Shown piece after piece: positions 43,035-51,162 of a stretch of 64,000 nucleotides of DNA. The position numbers were made by a program, and so were the translations under genes. Each line of letters starts with the position of its first letter. Within the stretch, counting starts at the first letter, position 1. Below the pieces are notes generated by a model. That model had not been told where the DNA came from, did no database searches, and saw only the letters and a list, made by a program, of their open reading frames with translations. This stretch comes from Methanobacterium sp. SMA-27 (lineage in GTDB: Archaea > Methanobacteriota > Methanobacteria > Methanobacteriales > Methanobacteriaceae): NCBI RefSeq assembly GCF_000744455.1, contig NZ_JQLY01000001.1, forward strand, positions 1,612,001-1,676,000, in the 5' to 3' direction.

Positions 43035-43821
43035 TCGCTAAAACTGCTTCTTCAGTACGTACAGTTTTAGTTCCCTGTGAAGGGACTGTGTTAACTTCGA
43101 GATCTATAATTTCTTTTTCATTCTGACCAGAAATAAGTTCATCTAGTCCAGAATAAGGACCACCAAACAGAATTGCTGTGTGTTTGGAACCCTTTAATCT
43201 ATCTTTTACTTCCTCTAAAACAGAAGTGATGGGCGTAGCATACCTTGAAGTTCCAATGACCAAATCTGGTCCTGGTTTCAATGTAAGTATGCTTTCGTAC
43301 AGGTTCTTATTGGTGGACAATACTTTGTATCCCCAATAGAAATCAGGTACATCAGGATCTATTACTATTTCCTTCCCGAACTTTACTACCTTAAAGCTCA
43401 TAACCTTATTTACGCTTAGTTTTTCTTTACAAAGCGCATTCCTATCAGCACCGATATCCACTACGGTACCTTTCTTAGTCCGTTTTAATGTCAATCCCTG
43501 TCTGTAGTCACCTTCACTGAGTTCTCCAGTTGGGTGATGGGGAGTTCTAAGTGGCGGAAGAATGCCGACATTTCGGAGCTCCCTTGTTATAGGAAATACC
43601 CTTTTTCTAAGGTATTGAGGCGTATTCATATAAGTGAGTACATCACTAATAAACTTTACCTCTTCTTTGTCTGAATTATCGCTGTAAATAACGATTCTGT
43701 CAGCCTTGAATATGGCTGCAGATCTTCCAATCAGTCCAATTTTATATGTTTTTATTCTTAAATCTTTCGTTTCAGATAATATTGATGCTGGAACAAAAAT
43801 TGATAAACGCTTTCTTTCCAT
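42997..43821 (-). CDS. SPOUT-family RNA methyltransferase (MTH1-like, COG2106)
   Basis: The 274-residue protein resembles the MTH1 protein of Methanothermobacter, a SPOUT-fold predicted RNA methyltransferase with an inserted OB-like domain. Visible marks are LSIFVPASIL at the N terminus, RTPHHPTGELSEGDYRQGL, the cofactor-side loop FGGPYSGLDELI, and VPSQGTKTVRTEEAVLATLSVFNLLL at the knot end. The substrate is probably rRNA. It is the first gene of the superoperon and has a TATA box only 22 bases upstream. Its tail is echoed in the repeats that follow it. Confidence 0.9.
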   Translation of the reverse strand: MERKRLSIFVPASILSETKDLRIKTYKIGLIGRSAAIFKADRIVIYSDNSDKEEVKFISDVLTYMNTPQYLRKRVFPITRELRNVGILPPLRTPHHPTGELSEGDYRQGLTLKRTKKGTVVDIGADRNALCKEKLSVNKVMSFKVVKFGKEIVIDPDVPDFYWGYKVLSTNKNLYESILTLKPGPDLVIGTSRYATPITSVLEEVKDRLKGSKHTAILFGGPYSGLDELISGQNEKEIIDLEVNTVPSQGTKTVRTEEAVLATLSVFNLLLNTE

Positions 43822-43842
43822 CTTTTAATGTTTGTTTTCCTG

Positions 43843-43856
43843 GCTTATATACTATA
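43843..43856 (-). promoter_or_regulatory. TATA box of the ribosomal superoperon
   Basis: On the minus strand TATAGTATATAAGCC lies centred about 28 bases upstream of the SPOUT gene start codon. Transcription would begin at or only a few bases before the ATG. Confidence 0.5.
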
Positions 43857-44204
43857 TGGAGGACATTTTACAAATGATTAAAACCCCTCTAACAATATTT
43901 ACCAAGAATTTTACTATTTGAGTAACGAAAGAAGCTTAAAATCCCTCTTAAAAACTTGTTTGAAAAGAGATTAGTTATAGTATGTAAGTCTTAGCATATA
44001 TACTCAATTTTTTTAGATTTTAATGCAATACAAATATTATAAAGATAATTTGTTAAATCAAAAGTCTGATGGTTGATATTTTAATATTAATAATGAATTT
44101 AGGTCTAAATTATATATCATGATATTATCCCAAAAAAGGGAATACTAAAAAACTAATTTTATACCTTTTTTGTACATCAAATTATCAGTTATTCGATTAA
44201 AAAT

Positions 44205-44213
44205 AAAAAAAAA
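44205..44213 (-). terminator. Oligo-T run after the nitroreductase gene
   Basis: Nine T on the minus strand start six bases after the nitroreductase stop codon. Confidence 0.45.
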
Positions 44214-44218
44214 TAGTA

Positions 44219-44818
44219 TTAGAAGAATATTTCTTCTTTAGTGAATCTTAATTTGGGCATTTGCATATCTGCAGGATATCCAATAGGAACCAATATGGTT
44301 GGCACCAAACTAGATGGAATTTCTAGAATTTTTGAATATTCTTCATTATTAAATCCTTGCATTGGACATGAATCAATACCGAGAGATTTAGCCGCATAAA
44401 TAGCTGTAATGGCCTCTATAAATACATTACACTGAGCTTCATTAACTCCAGTTTCACTGTCAAAGTTACTTAGAAATATATTCATAATCATTTGGAATTG
44501 TTCTAAATTTTCTTCGGGAACACCAGCCTTATTCATTAAATTGAGGGTCTTTTGAGCATTTCTATCCAGATCTGTATTGGCACAAAATACAAGTAAGTGG
44601 GAACATGTGATGATCTGAGCCTGTTTCATTGAAGCTGCAGATAATTTTTTCTTAGTTTCCACATCAGTAACAACTTTGATCTTTCATGGTTGTATGTTCA
44701 GTGCAGATGGTGCAAAACGTATCATCTCAAATAACTGCTCTAATTTATTTTCATCAATTATTTTACCATCAAATTTCTTAGTAGCATATCTAGACATTAA
44801 TAACTCTTTAAACTCCAT
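44219..44818 (-). pseudogene. Nitroreductase-family gene with an in-frame TGA
   Basis: From an ATG at 44818, with GGGAGTGAG upstream, the frame reads MEFKELLMSRYATKKFDG and then APSALNIQP, the FMN-binding start of nitroreductases. It stops at codon 45 with TGA (44684-44686), where the family has Trp (QPWK). The same frame continues open to 44219, with PMQGFNNEEYSKIL and VPIGYPADMQMPKLRFTKEEIFF, giving a full length of 199 residues. The change is a single G to A. The gene is either recently inactivated, wrongly sequenced, or read through; the rest is well preserved, which suggests the lesion is young. Confidence 0.85.
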
Positions 44819-44941
44819 TTACTCACTCCCGTATTTCAAGAACATTGAATTATATTAAAAAAAATATGAGATATTTTTATTCAATTTGGATCTGTTTTAA
44901 AGCCGATAACCTTGTTTCAGTGGATATTATCTTTTAAATAA

Positions 44942-45307
44942 TTAATCCTCAGAAACTTCCTGGTTTTCAAGGGTTTCCTCGAGTTCTTCGAGTATTTCTT
45001 CAAGTTCATGTTTACGTTCCTGGACTATAGATAAAGTGTCCAGTAAAACATCCCGAAGATCGTTGGTGATGAGCACACTCCACATCTCATCCAAGTAGTT
45101 GTACAGTGTTATTAAATTATCAGGAGATTCTTTATTTGTCTCCACATTATCTCTAACAAGTTGAACAAATACATCAAGCTCATTATCAAGGTGGTAAAGA
45201 TTTTCAACTGTAAATGCTATTCTTTCTTCTATTTCTTGTTGTAACTCTTCCTTTAACAAACCTTCAACAGGTATAATTAATTCCCCTAAAGGATTTTCAT
45301 CTGCCAT
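44942..45307 (-). CDS. Small acidic helical protein, function unknown
   Basis: The 121-residue protein is strongly acidic and predicted to be mostly helical, with heptad-like patterns (RKHELEEILEELEETLENQ) at the C-terminal end. I recognise no family. The start at 45307 is chosen since GGAGATGG lies about five bases upstream; an ATG 15 bases earlier would be within that site. It has no partners on its strand. Confidence 0.65.
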   Translation of the reverse strand: MADENPLGELIIPVEGLLKEELQQEIEERIAFTVENLYHLDNELDVFVQLVRDNVETNKESPDNLITLYNYLDEMWSVLITNDLRDVLLDTLSIVQERKHELEEILEELEETLENQEVSED

Positions 45308-45518
45308 ATCAACCATCTCCATAATTTTTATACTATATAATATATGATATCCTTGGGAATAATAATTTTCTTTTAATTAAGGATTTTCTTCATCTAAAAA
45401 ATAATATTGCATCAATACCAGTGAAAAATCATATTATTATATTTTAATTTGGAAAAAAACTTACATTATGAATATTAGAATGTGATTATTAAATATTAAA
45501 TCAATGGAGGAAGAATAA

Positions 45519-46031
45519 ATGGTCAATGAAAAAAATTTATTACTAGGTATACTAGGAATATTGCTGGGTATAATAGTTATTGTGTTCCCATTAATCAGCA
45601 TTTTTACTGTTAATGCTATTGCAGGTATTGGAATTATATTTATTGGTATCTGGATTTTAATAAAAAGTTTGAAAAATGATAGTTTAGCAGCTGGTGCAGC
45701 CGGATTAATTGTTGCCGTATTTGCTATAATGATGGGTATAGTATTTATTGGAGATATTAAAGCATTTGAATTCTTTACATTTATAGCATTATATGTTGTT
45801 GGATTTTTCATAGCATTAGCTGGAATAACATCACTAATCTCTGGAGAAGGACTTAAAGGAAAAGCAACAGGAGCTTTAGGTATTATAATTGGTATCCTTT
45901 TTGTTATAATAGGCACATATGCTGCCAATCCATTAGTATTAGCAGCAATGATAGGTGCATTCCTAATTATAGCAGGAATAATAGAAATAATCGCGCCAGA
46001 AATGATCAATACCCCTAAAACAGATAAATAA
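45519..46031 (+). CDS. HdeD-like (DUF308) membrane protein
   Basis: The 170-residue protein has six hydrophobic segments of about 20 residues in three pairs, each with a Gly-rich GILGILLGIIVI-like pattern, as in DUF308. The best-known member, HdeD of E. coli, is a membrane protein for acid resistance at high cell density. The gene has GGAGGAAG upstream and a T-run after it, so it is a single message. Its nearness to a glutamate decarboxylase gene on the same strand suggests a common response. Confidence 0.8.
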   Translation: MVNEKNLLLGILGILLGIIVIVFPLISIFTVNAIAGIGIIFIGIWILIKSLKNDSLAAGAAGLIVAVFAIMMGIVFIGDIKAFEFFTFIALYVVGFFIALAGITSLISGEGLKGKATGALGIIIGILFVIIGTYAANPLVLAAMIGAFLIIAGIIEIIAPEMINTPKTDK

Positions 46032-46062
46032 TCAGTATTTGAATTACAAAAAGTTTCTTACA

Positions 46063-46088
46063 TTTTTTTTTAATCTTATTTTTTTTAG
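46063..46088 (+). terminator. T-run terminator after the DUF308 gene
   Basis: Nine T (46063-46071) followed by eight more (46079-46086) after the stop codon. Confidence 0.5.
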
Positions 46089-46135
46089 AACTCATTTAAA
46101 AACAAATTTATGCTTCAACCGTTCTAGATAATATC

Positions 46136-46981
46136 ATGAATGCAAACAGGCCGAGTATATTATGGCAGAACATACTCATTGTATTGATGATAATTGATGG
46201 GATACTACTCTTTTTAATTGTAATATCAATGAATTTAAGGCCATCAACCTTCCATAATATGGGTTTAATCGATTTATTTATATCTCTTATCATTCTGTTG
46301 GTGTTTATTTGGAAAATTAAAGAAAATAAAACTTCTAAAGTCGATTTTCTTAAAAATAACTGGACAGATATCATTGCATTTATTCCAATCTATTTTATTG
46401 CATCAGAATTTGGAATGATATATCCCCACATTTTTATCAAGATATTAATAGTGGTAAAACTGGTTGCAATGTACTTGTTTATACAGAAAATTGGTTCAGA
46501 AGCCATAAAATATCAGGAAAAAACACGTCTTGATTATGCATTGGCCTTCTTCCTTGTGATTTTCTTTTTCTGTTCCTATGTATTTTACACAGCAGAACAT
46601 GGTATAAATCCTGAAGTTGCAACTTACGATGATTCCATCTGGTTTGTTCTTCAAACAATTACCACTGTAGGTTATGGTGATATAATTCCAGTAACAGGTA
46701 TAGGTAGGCTGATGGGCGTAATGTCCATGTTTAGCGCTCTTATACTTACAAGTATTGTAACTTCTGTTGCAACATTTTCTTTGATAGATAAGTTCAGAAA
46801 GGGAACAGAGATACTTGCAGAAAAAACCAGTTCCAATGTGAAAACTGTAAATGAAAAACTTAACCATATTAACACCCGTTTAGATGAACTGGATAAAATA
46901 GATGATATCAATAAGAACATAGAAGATATGAAATCAGAAATCGAGAGTTTAAAGGAAATTATAAAAAATAAAAGTAAATAA
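46136..46981 (+). CDS. Potassium channel protein, six-segment type
   Basis: The 281-residue protein has six hydrophobic segments, a re-entrant loop with the selectivity filter TVGYGD between the last two, and a C-terminal part (about 225-281) that reads as a coiled coil (LNHINTRLDELDKIDDINKNIEDM). The fourth segment lacks the regular Arg pattern of a voltage sensor, so gating is unclear; voltage independence is plausible. It would let K+ flow across the membrane. It lies between the DUF308 and glutamate decarboxylase genes, all on the plus strand, with gaps of 104 and 76 bases. No strong ribosome site is seen at the ATG. Confidence 0.88.
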   Translation: MNANRPSILWQNILIVLMIIDGILLFLIVISMNLRPSTFHNMGLIDLFISLIILLVFIWKIKENKTSKVDFLKNNWTDIIAFIPIYFIASEFGMIYPHIFIKILIVVKLVAMYLFIQKIGSEAIKYQEKTRLDYALAFFLVIFFFCSYVFYTAEHGINPEVATYDDSIWFVLQTITTVGYGDIIPVTGIGRLMGVMSMFSALILTSIVTSVATFSLIDKFRKGTEILAEKTSSNVKTVNEKLNHINTRLDELDKIDDINKNIEDMKSEIESLKEIIKNKSK

Positions 46982-47057
46982 TATTTGTAAGTAAATAAAT
47001 TTACTTAAGTAAAACATGATTTACAAGAAATAATGTAGATATTTAGGGGGAATGGGA

Positions 47058-48458
47058 ATGTTATCAGATAAAAAAAATTTGGATGAAATGGATGAGTCAG
47101 AAAGGGAATTCACAACAACCTATGGTAGCCGTTATTTCACAAAAAGCGTACCCAAATATGAAATGCCAAAAACTGGTATGCCTGCCCGGGCAGCCTACCA
47201 AATTATACACGATGAATTGAATCTTGATGGTAATCCTGCTCTGAACTTAGCAAGTTTTGTTACCACTTGGATGGAACCTGAAGCAGATCTCTTGATAATG
47301 GAAAGCATCGGAAAAAACTATGTTGACAACGATGAATACCCCCAAACAGAGGTAATACAAGACAGGGTTGTTAACATGCTTGCAAGACTGTTTAACGCCC
47401 CAAGTGATTGTAAATCAGTTGGAAGTGCAACAATAGGTTCTTCAGAATCTATAATGCTGGGACTTCTCGCCCATAAATGGACTTGGAAAAAAAGAAGAGA
47501 AGCCGAAGGCAAATCAGTTGATAAACCCAACATAGTAATGGGTGCCGATGTTCATACTGTATGGGAAAAATTTGCACGATACTTCGATGTAGAACTTAAA
47601 CTCATACCTCTCCTGGAGGATATATACACCATAACAGCAGAGGATGTAATAGCAGAGATTGACGAAAACACTATTGCAGTTGGTGCAGTGGTTGGAACAA
47701 CATTCACAGGTCAGATGGATCCAATAGAAGAAATTAACGCTGCATTATTAGAAATTAAGAAAACCAAAGGATGGGACATACCCATACATGTTGATGGTGC
47801 AAGTGGAGGTTTTGTTCTGCCATTTCTTATTCCGGATCTACAATGGGATTTCAGGTTGGAACAAGTAAGATCCATAAATGTATCAGGCCATAAATATGGA
47901 TTAGTATATCCTGGTATTGGTTGGTTAATATTTAAAGATAAAAGTGACCTGCCAGAAGAGCTTATTTTTAATATAAATTATCTTGGAGGGCTCATGCCCA
48001 ACTACTCCCTGAATTTCTCAAAAGGCAGTAGTACAATTATTGCACAGTACTATAACTTCATAAGGCTGGGAATAGAAGGTTATACAGATATTATGAAGAA
48101 TATGCAAGAAAATGCACGTTATCTTGCTTCAAAACTTGAAGCTACTGGTAAATTCAAGATAATAAATAAGAGAGTAATATTTCCACTGGTGACTGTAGAG
48201 CTTCAAAACTGTGAATTTAATGCATTCCATCTTTCTGAAAAGCTTAGACAGAAGGGATGGATTGTACCTGCTTACACACTTCCACCAAATGCTAATGAAA
48301 TTGCTGTTTTAAGAATGGTTGTAAAAGAAAGTTTTAGTAAAGATATGGTTGAAATGCTCTTTGACGATATAATGAAATCAATTGAAAAGCTCAATCAGTC
48401 CAGTGAAGAAAGAAAAGAGATAATTGATAAAAAAGAAAATCCAACACTGCTTTATTAG
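47058..48458 (+). CDS. gadB: Glutamate decarboxylase (GadB type)
   Basis: The enzyme decarboxylates glutamate to GABA, using a proton inside the cell. The 466-residue protein has the same length as E. coli GadB and shares [46 protein letters not shown] and the PLP lysine in [13 protein letters not shown]. The ATG at 47058 is preferred, since GGGGG lies seven bases upstream; an ATG two codons earlier abuts that site. This is the bacterial/plant GAD type, not the MfnA-type decarboxylase of methanogens, so transfer from bacteria is likely. No GadC antiporter is next to it. Confidence 0.92.
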   Translation: MLSDKKNLDEMDESEREFTTTYGSRYFTKSVPKYEMPKTGMPARAAYQIIHDELNLDGNPALNLASFVTTWMEPEADLLIMESIGKNYVDNDEYPQTEVIQDRVVNMLARLFNAPSDCKSVGSATIGSSESIMLGLLAHKWTWKKRREAEGKSVDKPNIVMGADVHTVWEKFARYFDVELKLIPLLEDIYTITAEDVIAEIDENTIAVGAVVGTTFTGQMDPIEEINAALLEIKKTKGWDIPIHVDGASGGFVLPFLIPDLQWDFRLEQVRSINVSGHKYGLVYPGIGWLIFKDKSDLPEELIFNINYLGGLMPNYSLNFSKGSSTIIAQYYNFIRLGIEGYTDIMKNMQENARYLASKLEATGKFKIINKRVIFPLVTVELQNCEFNAFHLSEKLRQKGWIVPAYTLPPNANEIAVLRMVVKESFSKDMVEMLFDDIMKSIEKLNQSSEERKEIIDKKENPTLLY

Positions 48459-48473
48459 AAAAATAATTCAGTT

Positions 48474-48481
48474 ATTTTTTT
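48474..48481 (+). terminator. T-run terminator of gadB
   Basis: Seven T starting 17 bases after the gadB stop, in front of the convergent membrane-protein gene. Confidence 0.5.
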
Positions 48482-48485
48482 ATAA

Positions 48486-49349
48486 TCAGATTTTTTCAGG
48501 ATGAGTACGTTCTGGAAGTAGTAGTAATGCACCTATTAAGAAACATAGACCACCTGTAAATGTTCCGAGATTAACAAGAGTTATATTGACAGGATTGCCT
48601 GTTAGTGGAAGTATGAATGCAGAAATTGCAGAAATACCAAATGCTATTGACCCTATTAGGTTTAAAGCTGCTATTTGCCATGAAAGACTTCCGATCTTCC
48701 AGGAGAATAGGGAGTGTCCTACTTCTATCCATACAAGTCCACTTGCAACTAAAAAGCATATGGATCCATATACATCGGGAGTCCATACTTGACTGTTTAT
48801 CTGTTGGATAGTCATTAAGCTGTTCAGTGCATAAAAAGTACTAATATTAAAAAATATTGTTCCAATAAACTGGATCAATACAGCCAACCAATCAATTCTT
48901 CTTGGTTCCCATGTAAATAAACGTATTTTTTCCTTTAATTTTAAACCTTTAGGAGTTTGACGTGCATTTATTGTTTCAATGTACTGAGCTAGAGCTGCTG
49001 TTGTGAAAAATAACGACCCAATAAAAAAAGTCATTCCATCCAGGTTATTACCAACAATTTTGGGATAGACTGGTGATGAACCCAATGTAAAACATACAGC
49101 GCCTACTGCAAAGATCACACCAACCCACCATCCTATTGCTTTAGGTGCCCACAATGTGGATTTGGTACCGCTGTCTAAAAGATTGTGATGTTTACGATGA
49201 TCTCTTGAAGCCCATCCTATATGAGATCCATTAGGATGTTTAAGTATAGCCTTTGTTACAAATGGCCCTATACCCTCTGCTTTAATACATGACCAATCAT
49301 CTGGCAGATCGAGTGAGGGAATATTACACGTTAATTTCTTTTCCTTCAA
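48486..49349 (-). CDS. Multi-pass membrane protein, function unknown
   Basis: The 287-residue protein has a soluble N-terminal part of about 70 residues (LTCNIPSLDLPDDWSC, then HIGWASRDHRKHHNL) and six or seven hydrophobic segments. A conserved-looking Trp-rich stretch (RLFTWEPRRIDWLAVLIQFIGT) lies between the second and third. The arrangement resembles the YrhK-like integral proteins of bacteria, but I am not certain. The start is TTG with GGGGGATTAA upstream. It is convergent with gadB. I cannot assign a function. Confidence 0.7.
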   Translation of the reverse strand: MKEKKLTCNIPSLDLPDDWSCIKAEGIGPFVTKAILKHPNGSHIGWASRDHRKHHNLLDSGTKSTLWAPKAIGWWVGVIFAVGAVCFTLGSSPVYPKIVGNNLDGMTFFIGSLFFTTAALAQYIETINARQTPKGLKLKEKIRLFTWEPRRIDWLAVLIQFIGTIFFNISTFYALNSLMTIQQINSQVWTPDVYGSICFLVASGLVWIEVGHSLFSWKIGSLSWQIAALNLIGSIAFGISAISAFILPLTGNPVNITLVNLGTFTGGLCFLIGALLLLPERTHPEKI

Positions 49350-49410
49350 TTAATCCCCCATTTTCCCATTATTTCATTAATAAAAATTAGATAAATGACT
49401 AGATATAATT

Positions 49411-50082
49411 CTACTTTTGTTTAGTTTGAGATTTATTAATAGTTTTTCTTCCTTCCTTTATTCCATATAAACCATAATGTATCAATGGATTTATATTTAA
49501 GTTCTTTAAATCAGCATTTTCTTTAATATAATAATCTCCATCAAAGTTTTGGTTTGGTTTTCTACCTTCCTTGTACCCGTAATATATATATTGCATTATA
49601 GGATCATCACCAGATGATCTGACATCAGGATTATTTTTCAGGTAATATCCAATATCTAATAATTGCTTATTTTTTATTGCCCTATAACCTCTAATATTGA
49701 TTATTGCATTTTTAATGCCTCTATTTTTCTTTTTTGTAAGAAGATAAACCATATAAAATTTTGTTTCAAGTCTTTGTTTAATGGTTCTCCCTTTATGATT
49801 TAGATACCCCATTTCGTATAGATCTGAAGATAATTTATTGATCTGTAAATTTAGTTTATTGATATGTGAATGATATTTTTGTTTTAATTCCTTTAAGGTT
49901 AATTCTTTTTCTTTAATTAATTCACGTGACCTTTTTAATTCAGTATCAGTCTGATCCAGTTTCTTTTTAGTTTTTTTTAATTCTTTCTTAACATTTTCTA
50001 AAAGATTGGTATAATCACTCATATCATTTATTTTGGTTTCTGACTCTTCTTCTTTAGGATACAAAATTCCATAAACCCCCAT
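49411..50082 (-). CDS. Coiled-coil protein with NPDV/EGR repeats
   Basis: The 223-residue protein begins with a long coiled coil (about 20-95, ELKKTKKKLDQTDTELKRSRELI). It ends with two related repeats: DIGYYLKNNPDVRSSG then YYGYKEGRKPN, and FDGDYYIKENADLKN then YGLYGIKEGRK. Such YYLxxNPDV...G...EGR repeats are found next to glycosyltransferase domains in surface polysaccharide proteins. Here no enzymatic domain is attached. A cell-surface assembly role is a guess. The start ATG follows AAGAAG. Confidence 0.75.
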   Translation of the reverse strand: MGVYGILYPKEEESETKINDMSDYTNLLENVKKELKKTKKKLDQTDTELKRSRELIKEKELTLKELKQKYHSHINKLNLQINKLSSDLYEMGYLNHKGRTIKQRLETKFYMVYLLTKKKNRGIKNAIINIRGYRAIKNKQLLDIGYYLKNNPDVRSSGDDPIMQYIYYGYKEGRKPNQNFDGDYYIKENADLKNLNINPLIHYGLYGIKEGRKTINKSQTKQK

Positions 50083-50282
50083 AATTCTTCTTTAGTTTAC
50101 TAAATATAATATTGATTATTAGAAATAAGTTTTGGGTTTAAATAATTTTACATTAGATAATGCTAATTTTCATAAAAAGTAAAAAATCATACCGAAAATT
50201 GAGTATTCAAATCGATTAGAAAAGTTGAATAAATATATGAAATTCATTAATTTATTTTATAACCTTCTTTAACATTAACCCA

Positions 50283-50900
50283 CTATATTTCTGCTCTTAG
50301 TAGCACTACCTTCACATTTACCTTATCCTTTGTATGGAAATCATATGTCCGGGGTATTGGAAAGGTATAGTGAAATGCATGAGATATGGTTGCTCCTTCT
50401 TTTTTGAAGAAATTGGTGATAAATTCCTCTGTTTCCCCAATATGAAATGAATAAACAACAGGAGCAATTTCAAGGGCTTTTATTATGAACAATCGGTCAG
50501 CTCCTTTCCTGTTAGCTTTTTGAGCCCCAAATGGAGGGTTTTGTATTACTGTATCTGCAGTTTCATGGAAATCCTTAATGTCACTTGTTACAAAATTTGT
50601 TTTGGATTTAACACCCAGTTTTTCCGCCTGTGAATTTGCAATTGAGATTGCATCAATATCAATATCCACACCAACAGATTCTTCAGCACCCAAAAGTGCA
50701 GATCCAATTGCAAAGATACCTGTTCCACAACCAAGATCTACTACCTTCATACCCTTGATATCACCAATTGAATTTGCATTCCATAGAACATCTGCAGCTA
50801 TAACAGAAGGTGTTGAATACTGTTCAAGATTTATTTTTGGACTTTCATGGTATGGAATATCCTGTAAAACCATTTCGAGTTGTCTTTTTTTTGTGAACAT
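50283..50900 (-). CDS. METTL5-like RNA adenine-N6 methyltransferase
   Basis: The 205-residue protein is a Rossmann-fold methyltransferase. The SAM-binding DLGCGTGIFAIGSALLGA is near 50. The catalytic NPPFGAQ motif near 120 is of the N-methyltransferase NPPF type. The short length and layout match the archaeal/eukaryotic METTL5 group, which methylates small-subunit rRNA adenine, a known modification in eukaryotes. The target in this organism is inferred. The gene stands alone. Confidence 0.88.
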   Translation of the reverse strand: MFTKKRQLEMVLQDIPYHESPKINLEQYSTPSVIAADVLWNANSIGDIKGMKVVDLGCGTGIFAIGSALLGAEESVGVDIDIDAISIANSQAEKLGVKSKTNFVTSDIKDFHETADTVIQNPPFGAQKANRKGADRLFIIKALEIAPVVYSFHIGETEEFITNFFKKEGATISHAFHYTFPIPRTYDFHTKDKVNVKVVLLRAEI

Positions 50901-51078
50901 TTAATCTCATCTTGTAATCAATAATTTTATTGTATTTATTTTCGATTTATGATAATATATTTAGGGATATTATAATTTGCTTTAACGTGTTAATAGAAAT
51001 ATTCATAACAACTCATTTATAAACAAGGTTTGGTAATGGAAATGAAAATATAAATTTATTACACAGTTCAAATAAAAA

Positions 51079-51093
51079 TAAATATATAATAAT
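51079..51093 (+). promoter_or_regulatory. TATA box of pycA-birA
   Basis: AAATATATAATAATT lies about 75 bases ahead of pycA, followed by a 13-base palindrome. Confidence 0.45.
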
Positions 51094-51104
51094 TAGTTAA
51101 AAAA

Positions 51105-51117
51105 AGATTTTAAATCT
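51105..51117. promoter_or_regulatory. Short palindrome at the expected start of the pycA message
   Basis: AGATTT-T-AAATCT is a perfect 13-base palindrome placed about 20-30 bases after the TATA box. The biotin ligase encoded in the operon has a DNA-binding domain and could bind here; this is inference only. Confidence 0.35.
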
Positions 51118-51162
51118 AATAAACTTGTAATATGGGAAATAAAATTCTCAAGGAAGGATATC

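Larger units (their letters stand above)
43822..44218. other. Intergenic region
   Basis: Apart from the superoperon TATA box at its left end and a run of nine T on the minus strand at 44205-44213, which fits as the terminator of the nitroreductase gene, I see a small hairpin TCCC-AAAAAA-GGGA at 44128-44141 and no gene. Confidence 0.4.

Noticed and set aside
44684..44686. TGA in the nitroreductase read as selenocysteine
   Set aside because: The family has Trp here, not Cys; no hairpin or selenoprotein genes were seen. A point mutation is simpler.
45461..46009. Minus-strand frame of 182 residues opposite the DUF308 gene
   Set aside because: Its Ile/Pro/Asn-rich composition is an antisense artefact of the membrane segments, and it has no ribosome site.
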